Positions 11,090 through 21,200 are shown, numbered from the stretch's first letter. The stretch: 64,000 nucleotides of DNA from Breviolum minutum Mf 1.05b.01 (GCA_000507305.1 DF239091.1:186274-250273), one strand, 5' to 3'. The notes: generated by a model not told the origin, from the letters alone. Numbers and translations are program-made.

Positions 11090-11184
11090 ATTGGATCCAT
11101 GTATGGTATATTATATTATTTACTTACATTTACCATAAAAATCAGCCATTCATGTAGGTAACTATACAATCATGCCATGGATCC
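11090..11184. mobile_element. Family E inverted-repeat element, copy 1
   Basis: Family E has termini (CCATA)GGATCCATGTATGG and the complement, with inner TACATTTACCATAAAAAT and CATTCATGTA.GTAA. It is about 95-100 bp. This copy ends GCCATGGATCCGT. Confidence 0.75.
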
Positions 11185-12332
11185 GTAGTGGGATAGGAAC
11201 GGGGGGGATGATTTCCAAGATGTTTCATTTGCGATGAAAATCATCCAATCGGAATCCTTGATCTCCCCGAGATTTATGGTGGATATTTCTTCAACCCACT
11301 TTGGCAACGGCAACGTCATCATTGGCCCAGGAAGATCTTCGAATGTGGCTCAACAATCTACTCAGAGGGTCAACGCGAAAGCTGTATGCACCTCGTCGTT
11401 TTTTGAACATCGGACAGGGGAGTTGAAGAATTAAAATGACTTAACGGAGCTTGATGATATATCGATGATGTTAAGTCAGTATAATTGTGTATACTATATA
11501 TAAATAATATATATATATATATATGAGCTAGAGGAATAAACTCAGTCAAATCCATATAGTCCACATGGATGCATATGTGCAGATTGTATAATGACGTGTA
11601 TCTGTAGGGGTTGTGCATTGCAAGTTGGATGTGTATCCGTAGGACGCTGATACCAATTTGGCTCAAGTGCCAACACGTTGTGCTTCACAGGTGTGTTTTG
11701 CTTTTGTCGTGTTCACTCGGCAGCAACTGCATTTCGTGCCGTGACCAATCATTGCTTGCTTGACTTTCAAGTACATCAGTATCCTTGATATTAGTCATTG
11801 AACGCCAATTCTTGTGTATAGATATATATACACAAGAATTGGAAGTATATGCATACAGTAATCATGATTTATTATGAACATGTTTGGATTTTTTCTGTAA
11901 ATTTGTTCGTATATAGTGGTGGTTTCTTGTTTGCTGCTTTGTGTAGATTCAGCATTGCCAACATCACGGACATTTGCTGTTTTTTTTTTCAGGCTCACCA
12001 CGCAACTAGTTCATACCTGTCTTACTTCATAGGTTTATGGTGATTGGTGAAGCTGTTCCACTTAGTTTATCTCTATGCTACTGGCAGTTGATTGCTGAAT
12101 GATCAAAGGTTCAAAGTTTATTCTTACTTTAGCGAAAATTTGGGCCCGTGTTTGAAGCGATTCCTATTTACAGTAAGCCTTTGGTTCGTTTGGGTTCGTT
12201 TCGGTTCGCGCAGTGTGAATGAACCAGAAATCGGTTCGGTTTCGGTTTGTATTCCCACGGTTTGTTTCGTGGAGAGCAAATTGATTGATGCCAACTGTCT
12301 CCATATGCCATATTGATTGGTATGGGCATGGG
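11185..12332. other. Stretch without a clear gene
   Basis: A short weak coding candidate (11234-11434, plus strand) and AT runs at 11480-11525 lie here. A 15-nt sequence differing by one base from the spliced-leader 3' end is at 11653-11667. A small inverted repeat, AATTCTTGTGTATA/TATACACAAGAATT, is at 11809-11840. GGTTCG-type repeats start at about 12180. Confidence 0.45.
11653..11667 (+). other. Possible degenerate spliced-leader relic
   Basis: CCAATTTGGCTCAAG matches the last 15 nt of the dinoflagellate spliced leader with one substitution (A for T at position 4). The four bases upstream match poorly. No obvious gene follows, so this may be coincidence. Confidence 0.25.
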
Positions 12333-12660
12333 TTCAACCCCGAAAAAGTGAGGTTCAGAGATGAAAGCCATCAGTGGGGGGTTGAACCTCGTGTCTGAGT
12401 TCAACCCCGAAAAGTTGTGCTCAGAGATGAAAGGTATCAGTGCGGGGTTGAACTGGATGCGGGTTCCAGTTCAACCCCGAAAAGTGAGGTTCAGAGATGA
12501 AAGCCATCAATGGGGGGTTGAACCTCGGGTCTGAGTTCAACCCCGAAAAGTTGTGCTCAGAGATGAAAGGTACCAGTGGGGGGTTGAACCAGGATGTGGG
12601 TTCCAGTTCAACCCCGAAAAGTGGCACTGTGCGAAAGTGGCACTGTGCGAAAGCGCAGCA
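12333..12660. repeat. Higher-order minisatellite with two alternating monomers
   Basis: TTCAACCCCGAAAAG begins at 12333, 12400, 12470, 12536 and 12607, giving alternating spacings of 67, 70, 66 and 71 bases. Type 1 monomers contain GTGAGGTTCAGAGATGAAAG and type 2 contain TTGTGCTCAGAGATGAAAGG. Each monomer carries the inverted pair GGTTCAACCCC/GGGGTTGAACC. The array ends with two tandem copies of GTGGCACTGTGCGAAA. Long open frames here reflect the repeat, not genes. GGTTCG-rich sequence flanks it (12180-12250 and 12785-12900). Confidence 0.9.
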
Positions 12661-13371
12661 GGGGCCCACAAACCGAGCGTGTAGACTGATCTTTTAAAAG
12701 CAAAGGCTTTGAGATCTTAAGGGTTCAGCCTGTAGGGGACCTGTACACAGGCTCAAAAGCAAGACCGCCAGGGGCAAAAAACTCTGCAGGTTCGTTTCGT
12801 ACCCAGTGACCGATTCAGTTCCTATGTGGGTCGATTTCTAAACGGTTCCTTTCCGGTTCGGTTCCTCATGGTTCTAGAATCCCAGTTCGTATCGATTCGT
12901 AGGCTCCCTGTATTTATACTTGCCTGATCTTTCTCCAAATGCTCAAGCATCATTATCCACTGGTCTCAGCACTTGAAAGTCATATTTTGTTGCAATACTG
13001 CTTTGTTTCTTGAGGAACATTAGTATCATGTGTCACCATTTGAGGAACTTCGCTCTTGGAAATTTGTTGTTGTGCAGCTTGTTGAAATGTCTTTCAGAAA
13101 CCGTCTAAATTTTTGAAACCTCCGATTTTCGCATCTAAAAAATCGATCTTATCTTATTCAACCACTTGAAACAGCTCAGTTGCAAGAGATACAGTATTAA
13201 ACATACCAAGAATCAAATAATATCGATTCATTCCCGATGTCTACGGAAGGCCATTGTGTGACAAAGGTTGCAGCTACATGGAATATTTTTGCCAAAAAAG
13301 GTCGATTCCAAGGGAGGGGTTTCTCCAGCTATTCATTTTGGCAATCACTGATGAACATGTTGTAAGCATTC
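12661..13371. other. Stretch without a recognised gene
   Basis: GGTTC(G/C) repeats continue to about 12900. The remaining AT-rich part has no element or gene I can identify. Confidence 0.45.
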
Positions 13372-13462
13372 GGTTTCAGATATTTTTTTCTTTTTACCTT
13401 CACATGGGGAGATCATCCAACTTGACTAATATTTTCAAAAGGGTTGAACAAAAACCAACTAG
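13372..13462. mobile_element. Family A element, copy 6, degenerate
   Basis: It runs from GGTTTCAGATATTTTTTTC to GGGTTGAACAAAAACCAACTAG. It occupies the same position relative to the following sequence as A copy 2 does at 2210-2308. Confidence 0.7.
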
Positions 13463-13640
13463 GTAAACATTCATGAATAACACTACAGTACAAAACTCCT
13501 CCATCCTTGATGCGTCAAACAATGTTTTTTCCAACCTTGAGCCGGGTGTTGGACAAACTTCGAAGGTATCTCATCATCCGTGGGAGCATCGCATTGGTTT
13601 CGGGCGCTTCCAAGCAGATCATCGGTCCAGGTGAGATGTT
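13463..13640 (-). pseudogene. Paralogue of the exon at 2307-2462, probably broken
   Basis: From the end of A copy 6, about 110 nt align with 2310-2420 (CATTCATGA(A/G)TAACACTACAGTA, CATCCT.GATGCGT, TTTTTTCCAACCTTGA). On the minus strand the conserved reading is RYLRSLS..R.KVGK, followed here by a one-base shift and a stop. Upstream the minus frame reads GPMICLEAPETNAMLPRMM. The plus strand is also open (FFPTLSRVLDKLRRYLI) and ends at a donor-like GTGAGA (13631), so the coding strand is not certain. Confidence 0.4.
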
Positions 13641-14887
13641 GGGATGAGTGAACATCACCGGGACTTTTCTGGGCAATTTATAACGACTTTTCCCACCGGT
13701 TGGTCAGCCTAAAGGAATCACCCCAAAATGGCCGAAAGATTCAGGTTTTAAGTTAAAGATTTATAATAAATTGCCTACACTTTTCTTTGTTCAATGTTTG
13801 TTGGTAGCTTGAAGTGCTGGAAAAAACCCCTGGTCATTTCCTTAAAACAGCGGATTCTGAGCTTTGAAAGGATACCGATCTTCCAAATCATTTTCTTTTC
13901 TTGGAGGTGTGTGACCTGTTTGTTTTTCAAGGAACGCAACATTCGATTTCGATGTTTTGCAGATCAGATCGGTGTTCAAAAAAGGAGATGCAAACGCCCA
14001 TTTGTAGCATGAGTAATTCGAAGACCAATATGCCTGACCACTTTGACCATTATGCCTGACCAAGACCAATATCAAACAATCTATATCATGTTTGATTGGA
14101 CATAGATCTGGAAAAAAATTGGAAAAACCTGGGAAAGATGGAATTTGGGGATCATGAAACTGAATTTGGACATGTTTTTTTATTTTTTGTGTGTGTCTAT
14201 TTTTGGTATCAACTAATGGTAAGTATGCTACATTGGGTTCGTGGTTTGGGATCCTAGAGGTACCCCTAAGTAACAATCCCTTTCATTTTCGGGGATCCCA
14301 TATGTATCCAAACCATTATTTGAGGTGCCTTTTGGGGTGTTTCCGGTGGATTCGTCGTACCTCCCAACGTGTGTGTTACAAGTACCCTAGACATCCCAAC
14401 GAACCTTTTAGGGGGCTTTGAGGGGTTCAAAACACCCGATCCTCACCAGGTATGACTGGAGGGTTTGGGATGTCTATAGGGTTCAAGGAGGAGGGATTTT
14501 TTGCGCCAACGGCTCCATTTTGAAACGACAACATGTCTACGAATTTCAGGTGGCAAGAATACTGACAATGTTGATGGTATGTGGTTGGTCGGTTTTGTGA
14601 AACTTTAACATGATAAGATGACCAATAGGGTGCTTTGCAAGTACTTTCTTATATTCCTTCATTCTAGTTCTTTACTTTCCAGGTAGTCTGATATTGATTT
14701 ACAATTATATACCCTGGAAGTCCAAACACTATTTTGTAAATGTTGTGTTTTCGTAAAGACTATTGTTTTATAGTAAGGGTTTACAATCAATATTCCAGTG
14801 ACATATTCCTTTGACATATATTGCCTTCCATGGATCTCATATTGTTCTTTACAGCTTTTGCCTATATTCCTCTATTAGTTACTATAG
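13641..14887. other. Stretch without a clear gene
   Basis: Part of a family J element (GTTCGTGGTTTGGGATCCTAGAGGTACCCCTAAGTAAC type) is at about 14235-14275. Overlapping open frames on both strands at 13794-14276 cannot be assigned. Confidence 0.4.
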
Positions 14888-14951
14888 GTGGTGGTTTCAA
14901 AGATTTTCTATTTTCACCCATACTAAGGGAAATGATGAAACCACCAACCAG
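14888..14951. mobile_element. Family A element, copy 7, internally deleted
   Basis: It has only 64 bp: GTGGTGGTTTCAAAGATT at the left, then directly GGGAAATGATGAAACCACCAACCAG. The central CAATTTGAC part is missing. Confidence 0.75.
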
Positions 14952-15013
14952 GTTAATGTTGATATCATAAACATCACCACCCAATTTCCGCCCCCCCCCC
15001 AAAAAAAACAACA

Positions 15014-15128
15014 AATCACTCCAGTCGCGTCGAAGGCGAATGCATTGGCGTCGCTCAAGGTTTAGGCGTTTTAGCCGAACGACAAGAGACGGCGATGGCG
15101 GAGCCCTGGAAGCGAGAAATGAGAGGGT
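15014..15128 (+). CDS. Exon candidate, product unknown
   Basis: The frame reads SRVEGECIGVAQGLGVLAER followed by QETAMAEPWKREMRGLQ and is GC-rich compared with its flanks. It lies between A copy 7 with a C/A tract on the left and repeat M on the right. No family is recognised. The other plus frames are shorter or stop inside. Confidence 0.4.
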
Positions 15129-15140
15129 TACAGTCCCTGA

Positions 15141-15228
15141 AACTAGATGTAGCTAGTTGCAAGGCAATTATTTTTGGGCAGCCGACAATTTCCAGATGTT
15201 TTTTTATTCTGGTGGATATTAACACCGA
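15141..15228. repeat. Repeat M, copy 1
   Basis: About 88 nt (TTAGATGTAGCTAGTTGCAA ... CTGGTGGATATTAACACCGA) recur at 16475-16562 with few differences. Both copies are directly followed by a family C end, so the unit may be a sub-part of a larger element. Confidence 0.75.
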
Positions 15229-15347
15229 TACACCCTGGAAGATTAACATAGAACATACAAATCACCCATTTAGAGAGGAAAATGATCTGAACCAAACCTA
15301 TATGATTATGTTACTTATGTGCAAAATGTTAATCTTCCAGGGTGTAC
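15229..15347. mobile_element. Family C element, copy 3, with perfect arms
   Basis: TACACCCTGGAAGATTAACAT at the left and its exact complement at the right form 21-bp perfect terminal inverted repeats. Confidence 0.9.
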
Positions 15348-15348
15348 A

Positions 15349-15458
15349 CTCCCTAAAACTAACAGTTTCGCCAACCCGAAAATATGCCATCCCAACAGGA
15401 GGTTTCATCTTCCAACTACATCAATTTTCAGGTGCTTTCGCTGTCAGTTTCAGGGAGG
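15349..15458. mobile_element. Family C-related element with TCCCTAAAACTAACAG ends
   Basis: The left end CTCCCTAAAACTAACAGTTTC pairs with the right end CTGTCAGTTTCAGGGAGG. Similar single ends occur at 26215-26235 and 29200-29230. It lies between two other C elements. Confidence 0.75.
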
Positions 15459-15459
15459 A

Positions 15460-15564
15460 TACACTCTGGACAATTAAGATGGAACACAATAAAGAAGTTT
15501 TGGAAGCTGATTTTTCATTTCAATTGGGTGATTTTGGGGTTCCATGTCAAACTTTGGGAGGGTA
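15460..15564. mobile_element. Family C element, copy 4, degenerate
   Basis: It runs from TACACTCTGGACAATTAAGATGG to CCATGTCAAACTTTGGGAGGGTA. It is the third of three elements lying end to end from 15229. Confidence 0.6.
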
Positions 15565-15699
15565 ACGGTTATGGGTGACTTTTGTTTTTTTTGGTGATTT
15601 TTTTTTGCCGATTCTACCACAGTAAGTCACCATGAAAAACCACCATTTGGGGAAGATGTTGCATTTTTCCAACCACCGCAAGCAAATCTAAGCTTAGGT

Positions 15700-15732
<33 letters not shown>
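15700..15732. repeat. GT dinucleotide microsatellite
   Basis: It is an uninterrupted GT run of about 30 bases. Confidence 0.95.
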
Positions 15733-15735
<3 letters not shown>

Positions 15736-16049
15736 TTTGTTGGGAACAGTCATTTATTTATGTGTTTATCTCTATCTATAAATTCGTAATATTTTAATTC
15801 TATTAGATAGCTGAGGGAATGGAAGGTATATTTATATGGATATATCGATTTGAATATGTAGAGGATTTGAGAGGTAGGTAGCAACAGCTATATATTTACA
15901 ATACATTTGCATGTGCATATTGTATTATGTTTATTTTATTCTGACCTCTGTAGAGATTATTCAGAAGTCTTATCTGAAAATCCCTGCCTACCTTTTGCAG
16001 GAAGAGATCTTCATTTGTGATGCTTCAGGGGGACGTGTGACATGTGGTG
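15733..16049. other. AT-rich stretch without a gene
   Basis: I see TATATA-type runs and nothing else recognisable. Confidence 0.5.
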
Positions 16050-16165
16050 TACACCCCCAAAAATTAACATAGAACCTGAAAATGATGGTTTCTAAACTCT
16101 TTCTAAAAGGGATCTCCTTTTCCAGGGGGCCATTTCCAGGTTCCATGTTAGTTTTCGGCGGTGTA
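16050..16165. mobile_element. Family C element, copy 5
   Basis: The termini are TACACCCCCAAAAATTAACATAG and CCATGTTAGTTTTCGGCGGTGTA, with the inner CTCCTTTTCCAGGGGGCCAT also found in other copies. Confidence 0.85.
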
Positions 16166-16474
16166 TATGTGGAGACTTTGATCTCCAACATTTCTCTGAG
16201 ATGAGGAAACTTCAGTTCATGTTCTGGAAGTCACGCTATCGGCGTTGACCACCATCTTCACTGAGAAAGAAGACGCTTGGAGAGAAAGCATGCCAGAATA
16301 AAGGTGTTATATATATGTATGTATGTTTAGAAGTATATATATATATATCATGAGTCCATGAGCCCTCAAAATGAAAAATAAAGGTGTTGGCCGCCTGGAA
16401 GCCAGGGTATTTACCATAAAAACCTTTGCACAAGGTACTGGGTACTTTTTGGAGGCTCACGGTATATACTTACA

Positions 16475-16665
16475 TTTAGATGTAGCTAGTTTGCAAGGCA
16501 ATTATTTTGGGCAGCCGATGATTTTCCAGATGTTCTTTATTCTGGTGGATATTAACACGGATATGATATTAATGAATTACACCCCCGAAGTTTAACAGTC
16601 CGCCCCTGAAAAATGGTGGAAGACGATCCGGCTTCCTATTGGGTTTCGGGGAAACTTTTCAGGGG
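16475..16665. repeat. Repeat M copy 2 followed by a partial family C element
   Basis: Repeat M spans 16475-16562. It is followed from 16578 by TACACCCCCGAAGTTTAACAG and an inner part like that of the element at 33127-33234 (CCCCTGAAAAATGGTGG). Confidence 0.65.
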
Positions 16666-17512
16666 AAGATTGGTGGTGTCCCAGACTCACTTGGTTGGGT
16701 GAAACTAGCTACGAGCCTGGACCTAAAATGCACCCAATGGACCCGATCTTTGTGTACTCTTTGTATAATCTACGTATATATATATATACAGAGATATATC
16801 CCGAGTGCTCCAAATACCCTGTTAGGTCCGGTGTTTAGGTATACCCAAATGCATAGAGACATCTAAACAAATTATACTGACGACACGGAACCCTTTTATG
16901 TTTTGAACTTGTTTTGAAGGATCAGACATGATTAAGCAGATTTATAGATCTTAGATTTACCAAAATATCATTATTCTTTTTGGGAGGAAGAGCAGGAGGA
17001 CATTCCCTCATGGTACTGGTAGCTGCCCAATTTGTTAAGATGACCTAGGACGTTTGGAATCGTAACCCTCGGTACAAGAGACATGCTAAGCGTTTTCAAT
17101 CCTCAGCAACTGCATTTCTTGAGTGTAGGAGGAGTTCCAATGATGGATGCAGTTTTTTGGGTGTTGATGCAGACGTGCAAAGCCAGTTGAAAATTCACTT
17201 TAGAACTGAAGTGTGGTCCTGTGATTTTGTTTTTTAAATGTTGATTTTCAACTACATTTTGAGTGAAGGTTTCTGGGATGAGTTGAATTTGGTGTAACAA
17301 TTTGGGTTGACAGTTGGTTAGGTGATTTCCAGTTTATTTCTGATTTACATTTTGCTTCAGCTATATACCGTCAATCACCGTTTCAACAAGCTCAGCATGG
17401 CCGACTCTCACCCTCCAGGAATTTCACAATTCCAGTGGTGGAGAGCCTTTGGGTATCCCGTTTCGCAGATGTTGATAGATTGAATGCCCGGCAATGAAGC
17501 AACAAAACAAAA
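16666..17512. other. Stretch without a convincing gene
   Basis: A possible short first exon, starting MADSHPPGISQFQWWRAFGY at 17398, ends in TAG at about 17484 and could instead continue by splicing after TTCCAG. Two open frames (16639-16866 plus, 17103-17300 minus) have no recognisable content. Confidence 0.35.
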
Positions 17513-17615
17513 ACTGGTTGTTTAGGGGATTTGTTGGGGATTATACTACGTACCAGTTATGTGGGGATTATAATAAAATAAGGATCCCTATTCAACAGCC
17601 AGTATGATGGAAAGT
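17513..17615. mobile_element. Family F inverted-repeat element, copy 1
   Basis: Family F starts CTGGTTGTTTAGGG, contains GGGGATTATA(C)TAC..CAGTTATG(T)GGGGATTATAAT and AAGGATC(C)CTATT, and ends AACAACCAGTAT.ATGGAAAGTA. GT near its left end and CAG at its right end could be used as splice sites. Confidence 0.8.
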
Positions 17616-17796
17616 AAGAGGGTATTTTTCGTAGCTCAATTGTTGTATGACTTGTCCCCTGTTCTTCAATAGAGGAGAATAAGAACCGAGACTAGATTGT
17701 ATACAGAAAGCAGGACGAATCAAAACTTATATTGATGATGTTGATTATTTTTCAGTCAAGATAAGATGAGTCAGGTAATGGTTATTTGGTGGTTTG

Positions 17797-17884
17797 GGTT
17801 GGTGGTTTGGATTCCTGGTATCCCCTTATGAAAGGGATTGCTACTTAGGGGTACCCCTAGAATCCCAAACCACCAAGCCAAACC
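17797..17884. mobile_element. Family J inverted-repeat element
   Basis: The left arm GGTTGGTGGTTTGGATTC pairs with the right arm GAATCCCAAACCACCAAGCC. An inner pair GGTA(T/C)CCC..TTAGGGGTACC is also present. Confidence 0.75.
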
Positions 17885-18318
17885 ACCATTTTAGAATTAG
17901 TTGAATGAACAAACAAGAGGACATCAAACTACCACGAAGGATGTGTTGATGATTTGTTTCCAGCAGCGTTTTGTTCGCCATTCGCCATTGGGCTTCACGT
18001 TGGCGGATTACAGAGTCCTTAATGAGTCATTGGTAGTCCTAGAGTTTACACAATGATGTGTATATGTAGTAGACATACATGTTGACATACAAAAAATATA
18101 CATGAGTTAGATCATATATTATGACTTGTACGTCGTATCACAAGACAAGGCAAGTTATCTTAACAAAAACAGCAACACATCCTGATTGGTACTTTCATTT
18201 TGGGTTGGTTGGCGATGCCACTGCCATGGCTAACGTGCCTATATTGGCCTATGGAAAGCCTCCTCCACAGACTCCACAGCTATTTTATAGACAAATATGT
18301 ATATATAAATACCTGGAC

Positions 18319-18394
18319 CTTCCAAAGGGTGCCAAATGGTTGCTAAAGGGTGTCAATTCACCATCCCTTAGGGTGTAATTGGCACCCCTTTGAA
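18319..18394. mobile_element. Small inverted-repeat element with CCAAAGGGTGCCAA ends
   Basis: CCTTCCAAAGGGTGCCAAATGG pairs with ATTGGCACCCCTTTGAAGG across about 76 bp. Related ends (ATTTGGCACCCCTTGGAGGGTA) occur at 40468-40490. Confidence 0.7.
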
Positions 18395-18502
18395 GGTGCT
18401 GGTACAAATTGATGGAAAGGTGATGGTATCTATAACAACGGTTCATTTGTTTATCTCCAGTAGTTTTGTGAAGAAGTCCCCCTTGACAATACTTTTTCAT
18501 TC

Positions 18503-18781
18503 GTGTCAATCGCAAAAGTTGGACATGTTTTTCTCCATGACGTTTCAGGTGGATTATACCGTGAAAAAACCATCCACTTCTCCCATCCCAACTCTTATTT
18601 CCAAGGTAACTACTACACCCGCGAACGTCGTTTGTTCGAAATGGAAGCCCGGCGTTTGGGCGCGGAAAAACGCGGCCTTTGGCACGGTGGACGAACACGA
18701 CGGGTCCGCGAGGAGGATGGGGTCAAGGTCACTTGGATTGGAAAAGGTGGAGAGAACTTGGAGGATCATCCCAGTTACTAA
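18503..18781 (+). CDS. GC-rich coding candidate, frame and strand ambiguous
   Basis: One plus frame reads YTRERRLFEMEARRLGAEKR and runs into the H element at 18756. A second plus frame (SKWKPGVWARKNAAFGTVDE) and the minus frame (SNPSDLDPILLADPSCSSTV) are also open over 18600-18750. The strong local rise in GC supports an exon here, but I cannot choose the frame. Confidence 0.35.
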   Translation: MSIAKVGHVFLHDVSGGLYREKTIHFSHPNSYFQGNYYTRERRLFEMEARRLGAEKRGLWHGGRTRRVREEDGVKVTWIGKGGENLEDHPSY

Positions 18782-18922
18782 GTACCATGTTTCCTTGATT
18801 TTTAAGGGCTTATTTCACCCATATTTTTGGGGGGAAACCCACGTTTCCTTCATTTTTTCCATATTAATATGGTTGTTGGGGGGGGGTCCAAGGGTAAGTA
18901 GTTCGGATCACCCCCCCATTTA
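18756..18922. mobile_element. Family H element, copy 2
   Basis: It begins ACTTGGAGGATCATCCCAG like copy 1. The right side holds GTAAGTAGTTCGGATCACCCCCCC. It follows open sequence directly, again with GAG|GATCAT at the boundary. Confidence 0.6.
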
Positions 18923-18992
18923 TTGGCGCCACAAACCTCCAGGGACTTGGGGACTTCTGGGCCCAAACCTTGGTGAAGCCCTAGCCCTTTGG

Positions 18993-19108
18993 GGATCCAA
19001 TCACCGAACCTGAGAACGGTTTCATGGAAGCTAAATACCTTGCGTTTCGGAGGTGAACGTGATTATACACCCCTTGCTCATCATGAGTTGACAAAGGTGA
19101 TTGGATCC
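18993..19108. mobile_element. Family O inverted-repeat element, copy 1
   Basis: The termini GGATCCAATCACC and GGTGATTGGATCC are exact complements. The interior is shared with 53475-53586 (GAGAA.GGTTTCATGGAA, TACCTTGCGTTTCG, ACACCCCTTGCTCATCATG). Confidence 0.85.
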
Positions 19109-19234
19109 CTAAAAAAGGGATATCCTGTGGAAACCTTCATGGGATCCACCCAAGTTCCACCAGAACCCCGACATTTTCACCTGATGTTTTAGGATAAATG
19201 TGTCTGTTTTTACACCTTTACTAATTGGGGACCT

Positions 19235-19358
19235 GAATTCACGACTCGACTCGAGTAAAACATGTTGTTTCACCCTTTCAGTTGGGCCGGTTGAAAATCG
19301 AAGCGATTCGACTCTGGGATCCCCTTGGGGCCACTGAGATGGGCTTCCAGCATTGATG
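19235..19358 (+). CDS. Exon candidate, product unknown
   Basis: The frame reads HDSTRVKHVVSPFQLGRLKI and then EAIRLWDPLGATEMGFQH before TGA. A pyrimidine-rich CACCCTTTCAG at 19272-19282 could be an acceptor inside it. The minus strand is also open, so the strand is not settled. Confidence 0.35.
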
Positions 19359-19496
19359 GCTGGTATCTTCAATCACTACAGTGACAACACAAAACAACAA
19401 GAAACTGGCATTTCCACGACTTCAGAATGATGCTGAACATTCAGTTTTTTCCGTTGATCAATAAGTGCAGGTTGTCAAGGTTCATAATTTGGATGT

Positions 19497-19613
19497 TCCC
19501 AAAAATAGGGGGAAAACCCCCAAAATGGATGGGTTTTATCATGGAAAACCCTATTAAAATGGGATGATTTGGGGGGGAAAAAAAACACCTTTTTTTGGAA
19601 ACACCCATTTTGT
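19497..19613. mobile_element. Family I-like inverted-repeat element, degenerate
   Basis: TCCCAAAAATAGGGGGAAAACCCCCAAAATGG at the left and the AAAATGGGATGATTTGGGGGG..GGAAACACCC part at the right resemble family I (20335-20440). Confidence 0.5.
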
Positions 19614-19647
19614 CAGGTCACGGAATTGCCATTTCTTTTTTGTTCCA

Positions 19648-20024
19648 AAAAACATCCCAGGCAACGAAGAGCTTGAAGCGACCCATCATGCAACTTGGAC
19701 CGTAGGGCCCATGGGCCGAGAGAAGTGGCTGCGTTTTTTTGTGGTTTGATGGACACGTTTTTTGGTAAGTCCTATAGATGACATATGTCCTTGGAAAGAC
19801 ATTATAGACGTAGCGTACATCAACCCTACTTTTTGTTGCATAATTTTGGCCCGTATGGTTCAGGTCCATCCCAAATAGCAAGAATTGGACATCTTGTCTT
19901 GGGACAGCAAAAACTGCCAGCTACATGGGTCTCCCATCTTTGTCGACATAGTCATTTCTTGACTGACTCAGCCAATGGCTTACCTTTAAACTTTTGGGAA
20001 TTACACCGTAGTGAAAGTAGATGA
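19648..20024 (+). CDS. Coding candidates, low confidence
   Basis: The first piece (19655-19749) reads NEELEATHHATWTVGPMGRE after an AACATCCCAG acceptor-like site. The second (about 19840-20024) contains SGPSQIARIGHLVLGQQKLP. They are in different frames and could be separate exons or chance frames. A short inverted repeat, CTTTTGGGA(A)TT/AACTCCCAAAAG, ends this region at 19993-20040. Confidence 0.25.
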
Positions 20025-20334
20025 CGCAACTCCCAAAAGGTGGCTTAGTAAGGGGCCATGATAAACCAATACATGGGACTTGCGCCATCTACTCTCCAGG
20101 TGGTGTACATGCTTAGTAGGAAAATAAAGTTCAAAACTTTTATAACAAGGTCCTTTTGATAGTTTCACGTAGATGATTCCATTTGTAGTGGGGAATCTCA
20201 GGCCCTAAACCTTCATGTGTGACAAAAATGCATCCTGGGACCGCGGGGGGTAGACCCCAAAATTGATAGTGTGCTTCAAGGCGAGGCTTCAGTTGGATTT
20301 TTTTTTTGTTTTGTGAAACCCACTGACAAATGGG

Positions 20335-20440
20335 GGGTTTCCTAAAATGCTGGGTTTCCCCAACAAACCCATGGGTTTTCCTACGAAAAATGATCATTTT
20401 GGGGTGTTGTGGGGGTACCACCATTTAAGGAAACACCCAT
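20335..20440. mobile_element. Family I inverted-repeat element, copy 1
   Basis: Family I has ends GGGTGTTTCC(T/A)..AATGGTGGTACCCCC and its complement, with inner AAATGATCATTTT. Here the orientation gives GGTTTCCTAAAATG at the left and GTACCACCATTTAAGGAAACACCC at the right. Confidence 0.8.
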
Positions 20441-20794
20441 ATATCAGGGGTTATTATCTGGGACCCATTTTTGAATGAAGTTTAAGAAGCAAATGTATGG
20501 GGTGAATTTTGAGGGATTTCCCGTGAATAGTAATGCATTGTTTGGGTTGGTAATACCCTAAGAAACCAGACCCCTCCCTAGAATAGGATTGAGGGTTCCT
20601 ATCCCATCCTTAGAATAGGATGTTAGGTGTAATCCCTTCCTTAAAACATACCTGGATTTTTAGGGATAGTAAGTTTCCCGGTATACATTTAGAAAAACCC
20701 CAAGAATCCATTCAATAGGTACTGTAATCACAGGCTGTTTACATCCTATATACATCCCTTTAACCTCTGTATATACTTGAGCAATGAAAAAACA

Positions 20795-20900
20795 CCTGGT
20801 CGGTTAGATGATATAGGGGATTATACTACCCAGCTATATATGGATTATTATTACCCATTATAAGGATCGCTATTAACCAACTAGTATTTCATGGAAAGTA
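20795..20900. mobile_element. Family F element, copy 2
   Basis: It is a diverged copy (CCTGGTCGGTTAGATGATATAGGGGATTATACTACCCAGC). Similarity to copy 3 extends further upstream (GAGCAATG.AAAAA). Confidence 0.75.
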
Positions 20901-21121
20901 GGAAGTTTTTTTTTTTCGTGGCTCACTTACAGTTTTTAAAGCTATTTACCGAGGGCCTCCGCATCCACCATCCCTAGAAGCTCCTTGTATCACTGTCACA
21001 GTGTGCTCTCACGAATTGATGTTTTTTTGTTGTTTTCCTTATCGTAAGGGTCGATTTTTGAAAGACATTGGATAGACCCTTGAACAAATACACTCCCAAA
21101 TATTTATGATTCCGAACCTTA

Positions 21122-21200
21122 AAACATGGAGGTGGATGGAAGATGTTTTTTTTCCCTTTCAAAGAGGTTTCTTCCAGGTTCTATCTTAGTTTTCAGGGGT
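21122..21200. mobile_element. Partial family C element
   Basis: ACATGGAGGTGGATGGAAG leads to CCAGGTTCTATCTTAGTTTTCAGGGG at the right end. The left terminus is lost. Confidence 0.5.

Noticed and set aside
12333..12660. CRISPR-like array appearance of regularly spaced TTCAACCCCGAAAAG
   Set aside because: The spacers are themselves repeated, spacing alternates between about 67 and 70 bases, and the context is a eukaryotic genome.
12400..12670. ORFs at 12421-12697 on both strands
   Set aside because: They fall within the minisatellite and repeat with its period.
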